The notes under the pieces were generated by a model, which searched no databases, was not told the origin of the DNA, and was given only the letters and a program-made list of their open reading frames with translations. The translations under genes were made by a program, and so were the position numbers. This document shows, piece after piece, positions 24,451 through 35,957 of a stretch of DNA of 64,000 bases; the stretch's first letter is position 1; each line of letters begins with the position of its first letter. The stretch is from contig NC_037669.1 in NCBI RefSeq assembly GCF_003255815.1, positions 132,293,307 through 132,357,306 of the forward strand. Reading direction: 5' to 3'. This DNA comes from Theropithecus gelada (lineage: Eukaryota > Chordata > Mammalia > Primates > Cercopithecidae).

Positions 24451-24988
24451 CACCAGAGACTTATCTTCCCTACTAGGAACTAGGCTGGCTAGGAAAGGTT
24501 AGTTGTGCTGCCAAATGTCTAAGTTTGGTTCTATCCTGCTCTAAGGTCACAGATAGTCTTTAGCAGACCGTGCTTAGCAGAAGAATTGGAGCAGAAACAG
24601 GGAGGGCTAAGGGACTTATTAACCATATCTATATCGCAGCTCTTTAGTACAGTTTACTGCCCCTTTACTGAGTCCCTGATTTCTGTCTGGCTTTCTTAGG
24701 TCTTCCCATTCTACCTCACATCTACAAGACCAAACACGACATCACTTCTTCTGTGACAGAGGTCAGAGTCCCCAGGTCAATCAAATCAGACTCTCTAGGA
24801 GCGGGTCCCAGATGCTCACGCTTTTTTAAGAGGACATCACCTTGCTTCCATCCATCATCCCAGCAAGCAGCTAGAGTTGGAAACCACTGCCAGGAGCCTT
24901 TCCCCTCCCTTGGGCAGCTTCTTGCATCTGGAGATCATTACTGTGGTGAGACCTACCATTTTATTATAATACTATTTTTTGGCCTCTC

Positions 24989-25285
24989 CTAGGGGCTCCT
25001 AATCATTTTTGTGCCATGGAGGGCCCCTTTGGCACTCTGGCGAAGCCTGTGGACCCCTTCTCAGAATATCTTTACATGCATATAGTAAAAAACAGGATCA
25101 CAAAGAAAACCAATTATATTGAAATACAAGTATATTGACCACTAGAGGTGAGTTCTTTGGCCTTGACCTTCAGATTCGGAATCTAGTCTTTTTGTGTGTA
25201 GGGGTCTAACACAGAAAATTCTTGCTGGAAGAAAAAATTCAAGAATAAGCCACACCTACTCCCTGTTAAGAATCACTGTATTAGT
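24989..25285 (+). mobile_element. Degraded hAT-type DNA transposon fragment
   Basis: Contains 'gtggaccccttctcagaat' and 'caattatattgaaatac', landmarks of an old non-autonomous hAT repeat. The family name is not certain. No transposase coding. Confidence 0.5.
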
Positions 25286-25581
25286 AGCAGAAAAGTTCTC
25301 TACCTGAGGGAGACTTCAGCAATGCACCATTTCAGCGTGATGAGACCCAACTGTTATGCAATCCGCTTCTGAAACAAGCTATTAAAGCACCTGAAAATCT
25401 GAAAATTGGCAGCCTGTTAAAGAAGTCATAAAATTAAAATTCTGAACATGGTATTATCACTTAGAGACTTTGCAAAATCTTTCCCTTACCCATCAGAAAC
25501 CGTAGAGGACGGAAGCTGTGGCTGACTCAGAGGTTTCTGTACTCAAATGAGAAAAAGTAGAGATTTCAATTTAATTCTTGC

Positions 25582-26326
25582 TCTGGTAGGCAGAATAATG
25601 CCCCCATCCTCCCATATGATTATGTTCTGATCCCCAGAACCTGTGAATATGCTACTTTACATGGCAAAAGGGACTCTGTAGATGTGATGACGTTGCTATG
25701 GGGAGACTATCCTGGATTACCTGGGTGGGCCCAATGTAGTTAGACGGGTCCTCGTAAGAGAGAGGAAGGAGAGTCATAGAGGAGATAGGATGACAGAAGC
25801 GGAAGTCAGAATGATGTGGGGCCATGACCCAAGCAATGCAGGCAGCCTCTAGAAATTGGAAAAGGCAAGAAAACAGGTCGGGTGCAGGGGCTCACACCTG
25901 TAATCCCAGCACTTTGGGAGACTGAGGCAAGTCACTTGAGGCCAGGAGTTTGAGACCAGCCTGGGCAACATGGTGAAACCCCGTCGCTACTAAAAATACA
26001 AAAATTAGCCAGGCATGGTGGCACACGCCTGTAATCCCAGCTACCTGGGAGGCTGAGACATGAGAATCACTTGAACCTGGAAGGCAGAAGTTGCAGTGAG
26101 ATGAGATGGCACCACTGCACTCCAGCCTGGGCAACAGAGTGAGACTCAGCTTCTCCGCTAGAGCCTGCAGAAGGAATCAGCTTTGCCAATAACCTGATTT
26201 TAGCCCTGTAAGACCATTTCAGACTTCTGGCCTTCAGAAGTATAAAATAATAAATACATGTTGTTTTAACCCGCCGAGTTTGTGGTAATTTGCTAATGGG
26301 GCAATAGATAACTAATAACTAATACA
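25582..26326 (+). mobile_element. MLT1-like MaLR LTR split by an Alu
   Basis: Starts 'ggtaggcagaataatgccc' and continues through 'gatgtgatgacgttgctatg' and 'ggcagcctctagaaattgg'. It resumes after the Alu with 'gagcctgcagaaggaatc' and ends 'caatagataactaataac...taca'. The two halves are co-linear around the insertion. Confidence 0.85.
25877..26145 (+). mobile_element. AluS-type element inside the MLT1-like LTR
   Basis: Complete body from 'ggtcgggtgcaggggc' to 'gagtgagactcagc'. It lacks a long A-tail at its 3' edge. Confidence 0.9.
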
Positions 26327-26415
26327 TCTGCCTGTATCAAATAGGCAAGAAAATGGCCAACAGACACAATATAAGAGAAAGAACCAAGCACAAAGGTTAG
26401 ATTTATCCTTTATGC

Positions 26416-26612
26416 CAGTGGTTTTCAATCCTGACTGCATGTGAAAACCACCTAGGAAGCTGAGAGAGACAGAGAGAGAGAGCATGCACAAGAGTGCACT
26501 CACTAATGCTAGGATCCTAAATGAATCAGAATCTTAGGGTGAGGGGTGCGATTTCTTGGGTCTGAACATGTTAAACGTGCTCAAGGATTATGATGCATGG
26601 GGAGGGCTAAGA
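26416..26612 (+). mobile_element. MER5-type hAT MITE
   Basis: The terminal motif CAGTGGTTTTCAATCCTGAC, 'gaaaccacctagg'-like words and 'gaatcagaatcttagggtg' match the MER5A layout. The right end is degraded, and a (GA)n expansion lies inside at 26462-26482. Confidence 0.75.
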
Positions 26613-26614
26613 AT

Positions 26615-27235
26615 CCTGCCACATATTAACAAAAGTAGGGTAAGTTACAATTTGTACACAGCTCTTTTCATCCGAGATAAAAATACACTTGGTTGTAAAC
26701 ATTTTCATTAACTCTTATAAGACCATTGTGAGTCAAGGAGATGGCAAACACATAGTGAAAACAAGCAGAGAGAAGAAAACAGGTTGCTCAAGGCTATGGA
26801 CAAATTCCTGACTCAGTTCAAAACTGCATCCAAATTCTTTCTAAAATTTTAATTCAGTACTCTAGCCACTAGAACAGAACACATCTCCACACCCAACTCC
26901 ACATAAAATCTCCATTCCAATGAACAAACTATCAACTTGTAAATAAATATGAAAACCAAAGGCCTGAAAAATGGTTAAAGCATTTGAATTTTTAAAAATT
27001 CTCTTGTTAAAACCTTATAAATGACAAGCCAGCCACTTCAAATCCTTACTAGAGATGAGCAAGGGAACTGTAGCCATTTCCTTCTACGCCAATGACTGAA
27101 AACTAATAAACAACTAAAATGACAACTAATTGTGTGACTGAAATACAGATATCTAAGCAAACAAACATTCTACTATTAAATTTTACGGTGTCTGAAAAGT
27201 CTGTACCCAAACCACAGATGATTATCAAAATAATA
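26615..27235. other. Unique AT-rich DNA
   Basis: Nothing recognised apart from low-complexity AT sequence. Confidence 0.4.
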
Positions 27236-27239
27236 ACAA

Positions 27240-27425
27240 CATGTTACCATTTATGAAGCCTTTATTGTGTTCCAGACAATTGTCAAGTGCTTTACCACAT
27301 ACAATCCTGTAACAGCCTTGCAGTACCAGTGTTCATCCTCACATCCAGGATGAAGCAACTGAGCTCCACAGGGTGAGACTCTTAAGTGGTAGAGCTGGAA
27401 CTCAAAGCCAAGTCTGTCCTATGCC
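27240..27425 (-). mobile_element. MIR fragment
   Basis: Reverse MIR-like order: 'cctttattgtgttccagac', 'agtgctttaccacatacaatcc', 'aagtggtagagctggaac'. Confidence 0.6.
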
Positions 27426-27429
27426 CCGG

Positions 27430-28988
27430 GCCATGCTCTTCCACACGGCCTGAGTCTCCTCTGCCTCCATATCTTTGGGGCACAGCCTGGTACTTGACAG
27501 GCCCCCTAATAAAGGCTCATTGAACTGAGCTGAATACAATACAAGGAGGGCACTATCAGTACCAACTCCATCATCTCCAGAAATGAACAAACAAAGGAAT
27601 TGTACTAAAAACAGATGCCCATGGAATTCTAATCTTTAGAAGAAAATGAGTCATTTTTTTTTCTAGGCCCAAGATAGACACACACAGATAAAGATAATTA
27701 TTATGGGCACACACGTTCATACCCCAAATAGAACATGACTTTTTAAAAAATGTCAAAAGTTAAATAAGAATATTACCCAGCATTCCATTTTCCAGGATTT
27801 TAAAAATAAATTGATATTTTTCCTCATTAAGATAAAAATATTTTCCAATAATCACTGGGGAATAATCTGTATGATAATCAAAAGGGATTAATAGATTCCC
27901 TCCTTGTTCTTTATCAATAACAGATTTCTGTCTCACTAATACTACCCTGTTTTGTAGTCAAATAAGTGAATACAACTGATAATAAAGGCCAACAAGGAAG
28001 GGAGAAAGCCACAGGCTTCTGCTCTGATGACTGTGAGAAGGATGTTTCCCAGGCTCCTTTCTCACCCAGCTCCCTGCTAGATCCTGCCAATGGGAGGCAC
28101 GGGAGAATGGCCAGTGAGAGGAGGGCCCAACTCCTGTGGGACACCCCTCCAGCAGCTGCAGAGAAAGCTGGCCCTTGGGCACCCCTGCTGTGATTTGACT
28201 GAGGCTGCCAGATGCCCCAAGCAGGACTCTGTCTCCCCTCCCTGAGGGCTATGCCTGAGCAACAGCAGGCACCTCCCAGGAAGGTTCTGGTAACACTGCC
28301 TCTTCCCTTTTGTTGTCTTGGTCCCAGGGGTGGTGGCTGCTTCTTGCAGTTATTAGTCTCTGGGTTATCTTGGTTTCCACATTTTGCTCTTTCTGTGTTT
28401 TTTTACTTGTTTAACTGATTCTTTGCATTAAATCTGCTCCCTGAAATTCTTAGAATGGTTTCTATTTGCTGATGGGCCCCTGGGCCAATATGACAATGAA
28501 ACTGAGAGAGGTTAAACATGAGACTGCACCTCCCTGCACTGAATGGTTGGATCTACTTCTTATCTGCGCTATTCCTTTGAGGCATTTCCAGGGCCACCTT
28601 ATCCCCTTGCCTTAGGCTATCTATTCCATTGTCTTTCACAAGAAGTCCAAGGCAGGCAAGGTGTGAGGGGTCTGCCCAGACTCAGCCCACATTCTGATTG
28701 CTCAGAAGCGGTTTTAGGGCCAAAGTTTCCATGCTGAGGATAATTGCAGGATTCTAAAAAAAGAATATTAAAATAAATAACATAAAGCTTTTTCACAACA
28801 CAATTTGGTTCAAAGGATTAAGAAACAAATCCCATTTTTAATGTAAAAATCTTAAAATAGCATGATAAAGGCAGAAAGCCAAAGCTTAGGGGAAAAAAAT
28901 TGCTTCTAAGTAGACATGAAAAATTTTGAAAACATGAAATGTGTAAGTATTTTTTCAAAGTGAGGGCCTCTCAATGTGCAGAGAAAAA
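27430..28988. other. Unique DNA, no gene established
   Basis: A GC-richer patch at 28010-28340 carries several overlapping short open frames on both strands. None is recognisable. Confidence 0.4.
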
Positions 28989-29004
28989 TGGAAATAGCCT
29001 TTTT

Positions 29005-29289
29005 GTTTTCTTTTTGAGACAGTCTCACTGCGTCACCCAGGCTGGAATGCAGGGGCTCAATCTCAGCTCACTGCAACCTCCACCTCCTGGGTTCAAGCGA
29101 TTCTCCTGCCCCAGCTTCCTGAGTAGCTGGGACCACAGGTACATACCACCATGCCCAGCTAAATTTTTGTATTTTTAGTAGAGATAGGTTTTCACCATGT
29201 TGGCCAGGCTGTTCTAGAACTCCTGACCTCAAGTGATCCACCCACCTTTCAAAGTGCTGGGATTACAGGCGTGAGCCACCGCACCTGCC
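29005..29289 (-). mobile_element. AluS-type element
   Basis: Reversed Alu from 'ctttttgagacagtctcac' to 'gagccaccgcacctgcc'. The target ggaaatagcctttt (from about 28990) recurs as ggaaatagtctttt after the element. Confidence 0.92.
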
Positions 29290-29304
29290 GGAAATAGTCT
29301 TTTA

Positions 29305-30007
29305 AAGGAAGATTGTAACTTCACTCAAATTATTACCAAGAAAGGAAACTGAGCATATGAAGGACATACATTAACACATTCTAATGCTGCCCAAGTTCCT
29401 CTTTCATAAAAACAGTATAAGTTATATCTAATAAAAAGTTTCTATAAAAGGTAACATTTTAATGATTCACTAAAAGCATTTCCAATTTCTATGAACTTTC
29501 AGCCCAGCTGCTGAGTAGAGTCAGAGGAGTAGAGAGGAGCACTCTTTCAGACCAGTAAATACCAAAGCTTTCCGCTGAAAACATCCATTCCCCGAAAGTT
29601 GCCCCTGTCTTAATCCAAGTACAAAGTCCAGGGAGAGGGGGCCCTGGTCAGGGGCTGAGAATATGACCCTTCTGGTGGTGGGGGCGGTTGCAGCAAACAA
29701 TCAAATCACCTGTTTTGGATGATTGGCTGGGATCTCCAGCTCCTTCTGATCACTGACTGCTCACCTTTCAGTGGAGCTGCCCACAGGATGGACTGCCCCT
29801 TCCAGGCTGACAGGATTGTTCTGCTCACCACTGTAGGTTTAGTGCTTATCATAAATCAATAAATTGGAATTGCTGTTTTACACATCAGGTTTGAAATCTT
29901 GGTTTACTGGGTACATCCCTGATAAATAAAATGATCTTTCTTATGATAACAAAATCAGTTTCTGTTCCACGAGGCTAACGGTCACACCCTGAATTATGTA
30001 ATCTTAT
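29305..30007. other. Unique DNA
   Basis: No gene or transposon recognised. G-rich near 29630-29690. Confidence 0.4.
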
Positions 30008-30184
30008 CATTCTCAAAGTATGATCCCCGGACCAGCAGGATCAGCATTACCCGGGACTTGTTTGAAATACAAATTTTGGGGCCCAACCCTAGACCTCCTG
30101 AATCAGGAGTGTGGAGCCCAGCAATTGTGTTTCAAACAAGTGTTCCAGGGGATTCTGATTCCTGCTCAAGTTTGAGAGCCACTA
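30008..30184 (+). mobile_element. hAT MITE (MER5/MER20 type)
   Basis: Left end 'ttctcaaagtatgatccc' and right end 'gctcaagtttgagagccact' form degraded inverted termini around 'ccaaccctagacctcctgaatcag'. Confidence 0.75.
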
Positions 30185-30547
30185 AATTGAAATGACAGTT
30201 TTTTGGAGGTGGGGGATTATGGTTAATTTTGTGTCAACTTTGTTAGGCCATGGTGCACAGTTGTTTGTCAATACCAGGTGAGATGCTGCTGTGAAGGTTT
30301 GCTTTTGATGTGATTAACATTTAAATCAGTCAATTTTGAGTAAAGCAGATTACTCTCCATAAAGTGGGTCAGTCTCATCTAATCGGTTGATGACATTAAG
30401 AGAAAAGAGAGGTCCCCTGAAAAGGAAGAAATTCTGCCTCCAGACAGCCTTTAGACTCAAGATTGCAACATCAACTTTCGCTGGAATTTCCAGCCTGCTG
30501 GCCTGGACTTGCCAGACCTCACAACTGCAGGAGCCAGTTCTTTAAAA

Positions 30548-30672
30548 TCAGTCTCTCTATCTTTCTCTCTCTCTCTCTTTCTCTCTTTGTGTGTATATAT
30601 ATACACTACCAGTCAATATATATATATACATATATATACACACACCCACATATATATACACACACACACACA
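30548..30672. repeat. (CT)n, (TA)n and (CA)n compound microsatellite
   Basis: tctctctctc-type runs pass into tatatata and then acacacac. The small open frames here simply read these repeats. Confidence 0.9.
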
Positions 30673-30693
30673 GCTTGTATACATACACATATA

Positions 30694-30920
30694 CAGGTTG
30701 AGTATCTCTTATCTGAAATGCTTGGGACTAGAAGTTTCTCAAATGTTGGATTTTGTTGGATTTTGGAATATTTGCATTATGCTTACTGGTGAGGCATCCC
30801 TAATCTGAAAATCTGAAATACTCCAAAGCATTTCCTATAAGCATCATGTCAGCCCTCAAAAAGTTTAGAATTTTGGAGCATTTTAGATTTCAGATTTTTT
30901 AATTACAGATGCTCAATTTT
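30694..30920 (+). mobile_element. Tigger/pogo-like MITE
   Basis: Begins CAGGTTGAGTATCTCTTATC and contains 'ttttggaatatttgcattatg'. It ends 'cagatgctcaa', the complement of the left terminus. TA precedes the left end, as expected for pogo-type target sites. No transposase remains. Confidence 0.8.
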
Positions 30921-31020
30921 ATATATATAGGGTACAATATATATTTTATATATATTACATATAATATATGTAACATATATATTGCATATATAACATACAT
31001 ATATATTATATATGTGTTAT

Positions 31021-31130
31021 ACACACACACCCCCAATAGGGTGTAATATATATAAGTACAACATATATGCATATATAATATATATGTACAACATATATAT
31101 ATATTACACCCCATTGGGGGGTGTGTGTGT
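31021..31130. repeat. AT/CA-rich palindrome with about 34 bp arms
   Basis: The left arm (31021-31054) reads (AC)n, then cccccaatagggtgtaa, then (TA)n. The right arm (about 31096-31130) is its reverse complement with one mismatch and one extra G. The inner 40 bp hold a direct repeat of gtacaacatatat. It can form a cruciform or long hairpin. Confidence 0.85.
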
Positions 31131-31239
31131 ATATGTATATTACACACATATATAATTACACCCTATTGGTTATGTTTCTCTGAAAAACCCTGACAAATAC
31201 AGGGTTCATATGTTCATATGTTTAATGCATGTATCCTAC

Positions 31240-31345
31240 ATTAGGACTAGGATTTTATCATTTTTTATTTTTAGCACTGTATGCTCAGTGCCTAGTATAT
31301 AGTAGTTAGGCTCTCCATGCATATTTTTGGTGAATGGATGAACTG
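31240..31345 (+). mobile_element. L2 3'-end fragment
   Basis: 'agcactgtatgctcagtgcc', 'tagtatatagtagttaggc' and 'ggtgaatggatgaa' follow the L2 3' terminus. Confidence 0.65.
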
Positions 31346-31349
31346 TGGT

Positions 31350-31952
31350 GAACTCACTGAGAAAGGGAATTGGATAATTTGGCCCTGAGAGGGGGCTCCT
31401 GGAACTCAGCCAACCCTGAAAATACCTCCACTGAATTCCTCTGGGCAATAAACCTCTCCTCAGGAATCTTCTACAGTGTGTAGATGAACCAACAGGAAAT
31501 CACATCCAGGAATTGTGTTAAGTATCTCTGTATTTAATTTCTTACAAGTGAAAGAACCTCTACACTCAGCAGGCCACTCTTCAGCTTTGTTTCTATCCAG
31601 GGGCCATGACTTTAAGTGCAGTCACTGCATTTGGCACTTCTGTAACGCCTTGTATTTAAAACCAGCTTTTAGAGTAGATCCCTATCAGTACTTTGTTTTT
31701 CTGGAAAGAGTGAAATTGAAAACTTAGCCTCAGATATCATCTATTTTAGTGTCAGCCCCAGTACGGTAATCTAAATAAGGTGCTTTCCTGAGAGATGGGA
31801 ACAGACTTTGAGGCTGACACTCATCTCTACTCCCACGTCACACCCTCTGTGGGGCCAGCTCACTCAGAACAGAAGCAGAGCTTAGTCTCCAGGCTGCGGG
31901 GATTGTTGTAATACTATTGAAGACGGGTCAAAAGTCATCTCGATAAGATCAT
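31350..31952. other. Unique DNA
   Basis: No gene or named repeat recognised up to the inverted-repeat arm. Confidence 0.4.
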
Positions 31953-32454
31953 TTTGAAACCTCCAGGATAGCAATTCCATCTACTATATGAAATCAGAAA
32001 AAGTAAACATTCCTTGGTTAACCTTCATCATTCCCCTACATAAGTCTCAATCACATTTCTTTGAAACCATGCTGGATTTTCAGTGCTGGCTGATGGGATT
32101 CAGGCTCAGAGGAGGGAAGTTGGTCCAAATATGTGAAGTGGACCAAAGTGGCCAGAGGGGAGGACTTAAGGCCCAACTAATGCTTCTTCAACTCAGTAGC
32201 CAGTCCTCAGTTTGAAACTTTGAAAGTGCTGTTAAACTGCAAAGTGTTCCTTTCCTCGGAAGAGGAAAAAAACTAAGACTTAGTTTGGTGAATTTGCTCT
32301 CCACTTACCTGGCAATTTGCTCTCTACAAATCTGGCATGGTTTCAAAGAAATGTGATTGAGGTTTATGTAGGGGAATGACGAAGGTTAACCAAGGAATGT
32401 TTACTTTTTCTGATTTCATATAGCAGATGGAATTGCTATCCTGGAGATTTCAAA
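31953..32454. repeat. Large inverted repeat: two 120 bp arms, 262 bp spacer
   Basis: The left arm 31953-32072 is the reverse complement of 32335-32454 with about five mismatches, all transitions, and no gaps. Shared landmarks are gtaaacattccttggttaac and its complement. The homology stops sharply on both sides. The spacer is unique and I do not recognise the arm as a known transposon. Confidence 0.92.
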
Positions 32455-32794
32455 CACAGAGTACAAGGAAAGACATTCATTATTTCACTAGGAATCCATT
32501 CCGCTCACTAAGCTCCTACCAGATGCTGGGGCAGCCTCTGGGGCAGGGCCCAGGTAAGGCTGACAGTCATCTAGTGTCCACAGAAGGAACCAAGAAGCCT
32601 GAGTCAAGTGTGTATGAGTGTATGTGGGGTAAAGAGCGATGGAAAAAGTAGAGGGAGATGACACAGCAGCATCCAGTGTTTACAAAGACAATGGACACCT
32701 AAACCAAACAAAAAGGACTGGAGGCTAGGCAGAGGCTCATATCCTATATTCAGCCCACATGGGAGCTACTTTGAAGTCAATTTTAAATTAAGTC

Positions 32795-32960
32795 TCACAT
32801 GAGAGTTGGAATTCTAACTCAACCACTTACTAGCTACATGGAAGTTACTAAATCTTCCTAGGTCTTAATGTTCTCATTTTTTACTTTATAAAAAGGGGTA
32901 CAAAGTTTGTTAAGAGGACAAAAATAAGATTACATAGGTCAAATCCCTGGTATCTAATCA
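32795..32960 (+). mobile_element. MIR fragment
   Basis: 'ctcaaccacttactagctac', 'tcttcctaggtcttaatg' and 'ttctcattttttactttat' follow the MIR order. Confidence 0.65.
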
Positions 32961-32964
32961 GACC

Positions 32965-35006
32965 CAAAGTCAACCCTCAACAAGTTTTCTCCTTGCCAGT
33001 GAATACCAAAGCTGGCCAGTCACGCAGCTACTCAACTCACTTACTGTGAGTTCTTCTTTGTCTTTAAAACTCTGTTCAGTGTTCACTTTAAGTTTTACAA
33101 AAATATCAGGCTTTTTAAAGGGGGAAAGGGTTACTCTAAACTATCTGTCTTGAAAACTGAGGTCCCAGGGAAGGATTCTACATGCTGTGGCTGGTCCAGC
33201 TATGATGCTTCATTTCTATTAACCATCTCCCCACTACACACAGACCACAATCACACCACAAAACACACACGCACACGCACATACATACACACACACACTT
33301 TGATTCAGAGTTGCTTCACTGCTTATCTGACTAAAGGTTTTGTAAAACTAAACTATGATTCATGACCATTCCTTCTCATTTCAGTTTCAGCAACACGAAA
33401 TCCATTTCTCAGTACATTTCAAGGAAGAATAGTCATTGATATTTAAGAAACATTAATCTTTTTGAATAGACATATGCCAATACCTCTAATAGGAATCAAT
33501 AACAACCCAAATCCATATGAATCCATTTTGGCTCAATTTGAATAATTTGAGAACTATAATAATCTTTAAAAGTATCTTTTAATTTCATTATACCTTGAAG
33601 ATAGTGATGTTGATGTCCAGATGACCATCACAATAAGGGTATTATAGATGATTTAGAGGTTAGGAAATGTCTATTAAAACTTGCTGGAATAAAAAGCAGA
33701 CATTTTAGATTACTATATTTGCTGAAAAGGAGACCTATGTTTAAATCATTCTAACCAATAAAGAATAAACAGATTTTGCTTCACGGCACTACAAAAACTG
33801 TTGAGTAAGTCTTCCAGGTATTTCCTGCAGGGTTTAAAAGTCTTCAGATAAAAATAATAAGATCTTATAATGAAACTTATGAACAGAAAGAAATGGAATA
33901 AAAATTATAATTGATTTTCCCCATAGAGGGAAGGAAAATATCAATAGCATATTTTAAATAGATGTTTAAAACAACAAAAAAGAAAATATACATAGAACAA
34001 AAATAAGAAAGAAGATGTTTTAAAATTTTCCAAACATATATTCATGTCCCCAAAATAAATCTGATGTTTCAACCAGTTTGTTTCATGTAAACCAAACAAT
34101 CGTTGTCTGTGAAAGTATAAGCTGCCCCAGTGATGGACAGCTCTTTTGTTTCCACAAGCAGCAGCATTCAGTGGGTACGCTGGATGTTTTGCTAAAACGT
34201 CTAACTAGCATTCTGCCTATTATTCAGATTGATCAGAAAAATATATTTTTCTTTTGACAGTTGGGTGGCTTTTTAAAGAATTACTTGTTTCAAATTACAC
34301 CCTTCTACTGCAACACTTGAATCTGACACCTGAAGCATAACCTACAACTTGCTGGCTCCCCATCTCCCAACAGAAAAAAAAAACCAAAAAACTATGGTCC
34401 TGAGAGGATGGCTCTGTATTTACATTCAGCATCATATATCAGCATTTACCAGGGTGAAGCCAATGGCTGTCAACTCCTGGCTCTTAGTCAATATTTAATC
34501 ACTGTGCAGTTATGTAGGAAGAAGGAAACATTCCACCTCCCAATAACATGCCTTTAATATGAAAAAAGCTTTCGTTACATTTATGGAAGCCTGGTTATGC
34601 TTTTCAGAAAAGCTATCAAATTGAGAAGTTGCACAACTGTTCTGATATGGCATTTTAAGTGCATTGCCATTGGTAGCTGTATAAAACGAATAATACTTAA
34701 TCATGATTTTTTAAAAGTATTACTGAATTCTGGGTTCACCCTGCAACCTTTTCATTTTATTCATCTGTTTATTTCTTAATGGAGAAAGGTGGCTGGAGAA
34801 AAAAAAATGTATGAAATTCTTGTCTAGTTCATAACCTCTAGCTCTGGTTCAGTCTCTGGGCTATGAAGCAAAGCAGCCATACTAAGCAAAAATTTCAAAT
34901 TGCTTTTTGACTGTTACTTAATTTAAAAGATTCCAGTTTTGTTTTTTGATAGAGCTTTGTAAATAATTTCCCCAGACCTAGCACCATGATTTAAAACCAT
35001 TTACTT
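32965..35006. other. About 2 kb of AT-rich unique DNA
   Basis: Only an (AC)n tract (about 33260-33298) stands out. The region 33370-34980 shows no transposon that I recognise. It could hold conserved non-coding sequence, but that cannot be judged from one genome. Confidence 0.4.
33256..33298. repeat. Impure (AC)n microsatellite
   Basis: ac, gcac and atac units in alternation. Confidence 0.85.
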
Positions 35007-35007
35007 G

Positions 35008-35303
35008 GGCCAGGTGCGGCGGCTCATGCCTGTAATCCTAGCGCTTTGGGAGCAGAAGCAGGTGGATCACTTGAGGTCAGGAGTTCGAGACCAGCCTGGC
35101 CAATATGGTGAAACCCTGTCTCTATTAAAAATACAAATATCAGCTGGTCATGGTGGCATGTACCTGTAGTCCCAGCTATTCAGGAGGCTGGGGCAGGAGA
35201 ATCGCTTGAACCTGAAAGGTGGAGGTTACAGTGAGCTGAGATCACGCCACTGCACTCCAGCCTGGGCATCACGAGACTCCATCTCAAAAATAAAATAAAA
35301 TAA
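35008..35303 (+). mobile_element. AluS-type element
   Basis: Starts GGCCAGGTGCGGCGGCTC and has an (AAAAT)n tail. The target aaaccatttactt occurs on both sides. Confidence 0.92.
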
Positions 35304-35304
35304 A

Positions 35305-35815
35305 ACCATTTACTTTTCCATTTATTCTACAGGGTAACTAAAGCAGCACAAGGCTTCAGTTAAGGGAAAAGAACAAAGAAAACTGATGGGAAAGCCCACA
35401 TCACCGGGATTCCTTACATTCCTACCTGACAAAATACTTCATGTTTCTTGTGAAGCACACAGCTATTCCAATGAACTGGTCAGCTGAGCTGGAGATGTTT
35501 TTACCATTTAAAATGAGATCTACAATGTTCCATAGGGAAAGATCATGCATTCCTTACCGTGTCAAGATGAAAGAAAAACTGCAGAGAAGGTGAAAGCAGG
35601 AAAGTAAAACAGACTAATAAATACTGAAAAATGTCTTCGCTCAAAGGCACAGAGTTTCTCTCTTTCATTCTTTCTGCTAACCCATGACCAGATGAACAGG
35701 TGTAGATTTGCTCAATGGGATGACATGTGGCAGAAAACATTTTCACTTCAAAGGTACAAACCATATTTGACATTCAACAGCTTTTCATTGTGGTAGGTAG
35801 AAGAGGAAATTAAGC
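35305..35815. other. Unique DNA next to the candidate exon
   Basis: No repeat recognised. A 76-codon minus-strand open frame (35543-35773) has no recognisable similarity. Confidence 0.4.
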
Positions 35816-35820
35816 TTTAC

Positions 35821-35957
35821 CTCAGCTCGTTACAATTCATTGGTCGTGCTCTGATATAGTAATCATCCTTCGCTCCTAACCAAGATTCCCCAGTCCAATC
35901 ATCACATATGGGATGGAAGGGGGACTGCAGGGGTTTCTCTAACCTCCTTAGACCTGC
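35821..35957 (-). other. Candidate unannotated minus-strand exon
   Basis: On the minus strand a pyrimidine-rich tract ending TGCTTTGCAG precedes 137 bp with one frame open throughout (reading ...DDYYIRARPMNCNEL...). It is followed by GAG|GTAAAGC, a usable donor. The open frame ends at the TAA inside the donor. It lies in the SCHIP1 transcription direction, downstream of the known exon. I do not recognise the peptide. A 137 bp open frame can occur by chance, so this is a candidate only. Confidence 0.25.

Larger units (their letters stand above)
30215..31202 (+). repeat. Common interspersed repeat split by AT/CA expansion and a Tigger insertion
   Basis: The left part runs 'ggttaattttgtgtcaac' to 'ggagccagttctttaaaatc', then a (CT)n/(TA)n tract. 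The right end 'caccctattggttatgtttc' to 'ccctgacaaataca' resumes about 560 bp later at 31155. Between them lie a Tigger-like MITE and a palindromic AT/CA region. I know the repeat pattern but not its family name. Confidence 0.6.

Noticed and set aside
30463..30808. Open frames rich in Tyr, Ile, His and Thr
   Set aside because: They read the compound (TA)n/(CA)n microsatellite.
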